Shown here one piece after another: positions 6,960 to 8,160 of a stretch of 8,160 nt of DNA (the first letter of the stretch is position 1; each line of letters opens with the position of its first letter). The notes below the pieces were generated by a model. That model searched no databases. It was not told where the DNA came from and worked only from the letters and a program-made list of their open reading frames with translations. Source of the DNA: Sphingobacteriales bacterium. Its GTDB lineage: Bacteria > Bacteroidota > Bacteroidia > Chitinophagales > Chitinophagaceae. The stretch spans positions 2,438 through 10,597 of the forward strand of contig JAHEFC010000110.1 in assembly GCA_024640385.1 (NCBI GenBank), in the 5' to 3' direction. Position numbers and translations under genes: made by a program.

Positions 6960-7029
6960 GAGAGACAGAGAGTAAGAGAGGCAGAGAGAAAGAATTCTTA
7001 CTCTCTGCCTCTCTTACTCTCTGTCTCTC
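6960..7029. repeat. Near-perfect 70-nt GA/CT palindrome between convergent genes
   Basis: The left arm 6960-6988 is perfectly complementary to 7001-7029 over 29 nt. The centre 6990-6999 (AAGAATTCTT) is itself self-complementary, and only the pair 6989/7000 is mismatched. The left arm is made of GAGAGACAGAG/GAGAGGCAGAG words. It starts 10 nt after the stop codon of the dehydrogenase fusion and overlaps the end of the convergent membrane-protein gene. It can act as a bidirectional transcription end, but only a short T-run (7030-7032) follows on the + strand, so it is not a standard intrinsic terminator. Confidence 0.92.
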
Positions 7030-7379
7030 TTTAAGTTGATTGCCATCGCAACGATCAGGATAATGAGCCCACCGAATTCCCTGGTTTCTTCGATCCATGG
7101 TTTCTCTGCTTTCATGGTCTCGACAATACTTTCAGCAGCATGGTCAGATACCCAGGATATCACGCCGTTCTTTTCGAAAACAAGATAGACGGCGTAGATC
7201 AGGTAGATAATTATTGCAACGATGTACAGGGAGCGGTGATGAATTCCTTTGTAAGCCCGCCAGCAGAGGAATGCAGCAAACAGGTAGATGGGCATCCATA
7301 CAAAAGGATCGGGATCATTGTATTGGAGCGCAGCGAAAATGATGAACAGAATACAGAAGATGAGGTTAAGAATTTTCAT
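7014..7379 (-). CDS. Small membrane protein, TMEM220-like
   Basis: A 121-residue protein with four predicted membrane helices (about residues 1-18, 26-43, 49-67 and 101-115). The motif ALQYNDPDPFVWMPIY after helix 1 and ETREFGGLI before helix 4 are the marks of the TMEM220 family, whose function is unknown. The start at 7379 (MKILNLIF) is preferred over an upstream ATG at 7442, because the extra 21 residues would precede the normal family N-terminus and are encoded by AT-rich intergenic-like DNA. It is transcribed convergently to the dehydrogenase fusion. Its stop codon and last residues (KRDRE) come from the right arm of the GA/CT palindrome. It has no visible link to the sugar cluster and may be an unrelated neighbour. 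Confidence 0.82.
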   Translation of the reverse strand: MKILNLIFCILFIIFAALQYNDPDPFVWMPIYLFAAFLCWRAYKGIHHRSLYIVAIIIYLIYAVYLVFEKNGVISWVSDHAAESIVETMKAEKPWIEETREFGGLIILIVAMAINLKRDRE

Positions 7380-7668
7380 GGTGGACGAATATTCAAAAAA
7401 AAATTTGGAAAAAAGCAGCGGAAAAAACATTACTATTGTCATGTCAGCTTTGCGCTAACCCTATCATCAGCACTACAACCTTTTCCTCGAACAATTTTAG
7501 AAAGCTATCCACAAACACCAAATGTGTACGAATTACACATTCAGAAATTGATTGAAAATCTTTTAATATTTTTTTAACATTTAGAAACTAAAATTCTATT
7601 TTTAGATACTGTTGTCAAAATTCGTTAGCATTTTTTTAAATTTTTACCAACTCTAACTGTGTTGTCTT
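7380..7668. other. AT-rich intergenic region between divergent membrane-protein and SusC genes
   Basis: This 289-nt region separates two divergently transcribed genes and must hold promoters for both. It is rich in A and T runs (for example 7396-7404, 7569-7575 and 7631-7637) and has no convincing gene, tRNA or strong hairpin. An open frame crossing it on the + strand (7140-7577) is mainly the shadow of the membrane-protein gene. No riboswitch or clear operator was recognised. Confidence 0.7.
7580..7614 (+). promoter_or_regulatory. Candidate Bacteroidota-type promoter for the SusC-like gene
   Basis: TACTGTTG at 7607-7614 differs at one position from the Bacteroidota -7 consensus TAnnTTTG. 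A weak TTTAG (7580-7584) lies about 22 nt upstream, where a -33 TTTG-like element would be expected. Transcription would start near 7620, leaving a leader of about 50 nt before the ATG at 7669. The match is weak and the region is AT-rich, so chance similarity is quite possible. Confidence 0.25.
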
Positions 7669-8160
7669 ATGGAACAAAAACTCCTGAAAAGCTGGGGTAA
7701 AACTATCCCAATGCTTATTCTTTCCATGCTACTTTGTACCGTAGCATTCGCTCAAAAAACAATCACGGGAAAAATAACCGGCCCCGGCGGAAATCCGATC
7801 TCGGGTGCAACAATTGCGGTTAAGGGTGCTTCAACAGCAACCTCTACTGCAGCTGATGGTTCTTTTTCCATTACAGCGCCGGCCAGCGGTACACTGGTCA
7901 TTTCTTACATCGGATATGATGTTGTTGAGGTACCAGTGGCGAACAGGCAGGATTTTACTGTACAACTAAAAGAGAGAACCAGCACCCTTAACGAGGTGAT
8001 TGTGACAGGTTATTCTTCTCAGGCGAAGAAAGACATCACAGGTTCTGTTGCAGTAGTTAATACAGGAGATCTGAAATCTCAGCCGGCTGCAAACGCTGAA
8101 TCTCAGTTACAGGGCCGTGCCTCTGGTGTTACAGTAACTACTGATGGCCGTCCCGGTGTT
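7669..8160 (+). CDS. SusC/RagA-family TonB-dependent outer-membrane receptor, N-terminal part (3' end outside window)
   Basis: The frame is open from ATG 7669 to the window edge (164 residues). A long signal peptide ends in CTVAFA, with cleavage before Gln29. Residues about 30-100 form the carboxypeptidase-regulatory-like domain usual in SusC proteins (TITGKITGPGGNPISGA, then GTLVISYIGYD). The segment STLNEVIVTGYSSQAKKDIT (104-123) is the TonB-box/plug-entry signature, and the plug domain begins after it (LQGRASGVTV at 147-156). Such receptors, with a SusD lipoprotein normally encoded next, import glycans or other large nutrients across the outer membrane. There is no STN domain in front, so signalling through an ECF sigma/anti-sigma pair is not expected. 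ATG 7669 is chosen because it gives a proper signal peptide. The rest of the protein and any susD lie beyond the window. A link to the upstream oxidative cluster is possible but unproven. Confidence 0.93.
   Translation, partial: MEQKLLKSWGKTIPMLILSMLLCTVAFAQKTITGKITGPGGNPISGATIAVKGASTATSTAADGSFSITAPASGTLVISYIGYDVVEVPVANRQDFTVQLKERTSTLNEVIVTGYSSQAKKDITGSVAVVNTGDLKSQPAANAESQLQGRASGVTVTTDGRPGV

Noticed and set aside
7380..7442. N-terminal extension of the TMEM220-like protein to an upstream ATG at 7442
   Set aside because: The added 21 residues precede the normal family start, are Phe-rich and come from A/T-run DNA; the ATG at 7379 begins directly with the first membrane helix.
7140..7577. + strand open frame of 145 codons across the TMEM220-like gene and the AT-rich gap
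   Set aside because: The - strand reading gives a clear four-helix protein with the YNDPDP motif; the + strand translation is charged, without a fold signature, and reaches into the AT-rich intergenic region.
7582..7598. Small inverted repeat TAGAA-N7-TTCTA upstream of the SusC-like gene
   Set aside because: Five-base AT-rich arms in AT-rich DNA are not distinguishable from chance without comparison to relatives.

Overview
The window looks like a chromosomal segment from a Bacteroidota bacterium, most likely Chitinophagaceae-like or a near relative. The reasons are the SusC/RagA-type receptor with an N-terminal carboxypeptidase-regulatory-like domain, Bacteroidota-style lipoproteins (MTAC and ITAC lipoboxes), two DUF1080/3-keto-glycoside hydrolase proteins, a ThuA/PQQ-dehydrogenase/cytochrome c fusion, AT-rich leaders without strong Shine-Dalgarno sites, and moderate GC content. 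The genus assignment is inference.

Layout: 1-302 is the 3' end of a Gfo/Idh/MocA-family oxidoreductase. 430-1482 is a TIM-barrel sugar isomerase/epimerase-type protein. 1546-2019 is a small lipoprotein cytochrome c, and 2024-2767 is a DUF1080 lipoprotein starting only 4 nt after it. 2892-3560 is a second DUF1080 protein with an ordinary signal peptide. 3578-6949 is an 1123-residue lipoprotein that joins ThuA, PQQ-type sugar dehydrogenase, PKD-like, cytochrome c and C-terminal beta-rich regions. All six lie on the + strand and probably form one metabolic cluster. On the - strand, 7379-7014 encodes a small four-helix membrane protein of the TMEM220 type. From 7669 to the window edge is the start of a SusC-like TonB-dependent receptor, which probably opens a separate polysaccharide/glycoside uptake locus.

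How the genes fit together: Gfo/Idh/MocA dehydrogenase, PF01261-type isomerase/hydratase and DUF1080 proteins are the recurring parts of the 3-keto-glycoside route in Bacteroidota, in which a glycoside is oxidised at C3 and the glycosidic bond is then cleaved from the keto intermediate. The cytochrome lipoprotein and the cytochrome-bearing dehydrogenase fusion add a periplasmic electron-transfer arm. The actual substrate cannot be read from the sequence.

The most unusual non-coding signal is a set of long, low-complexity palindromes placed right after gene ends (303-409, 2779-2859, 6960-7029). Each is built from a different short repeated word, yet all share one architecture: a G/A-rich left arm and its complementary right arm. 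A lone GA-only tract at 1481-1506 looks like a half-element. The copy at 6960-7029 is nearly perfect over 70 nt and also supplies the stop codon and last residues of the convergent TMEM220-like gene.
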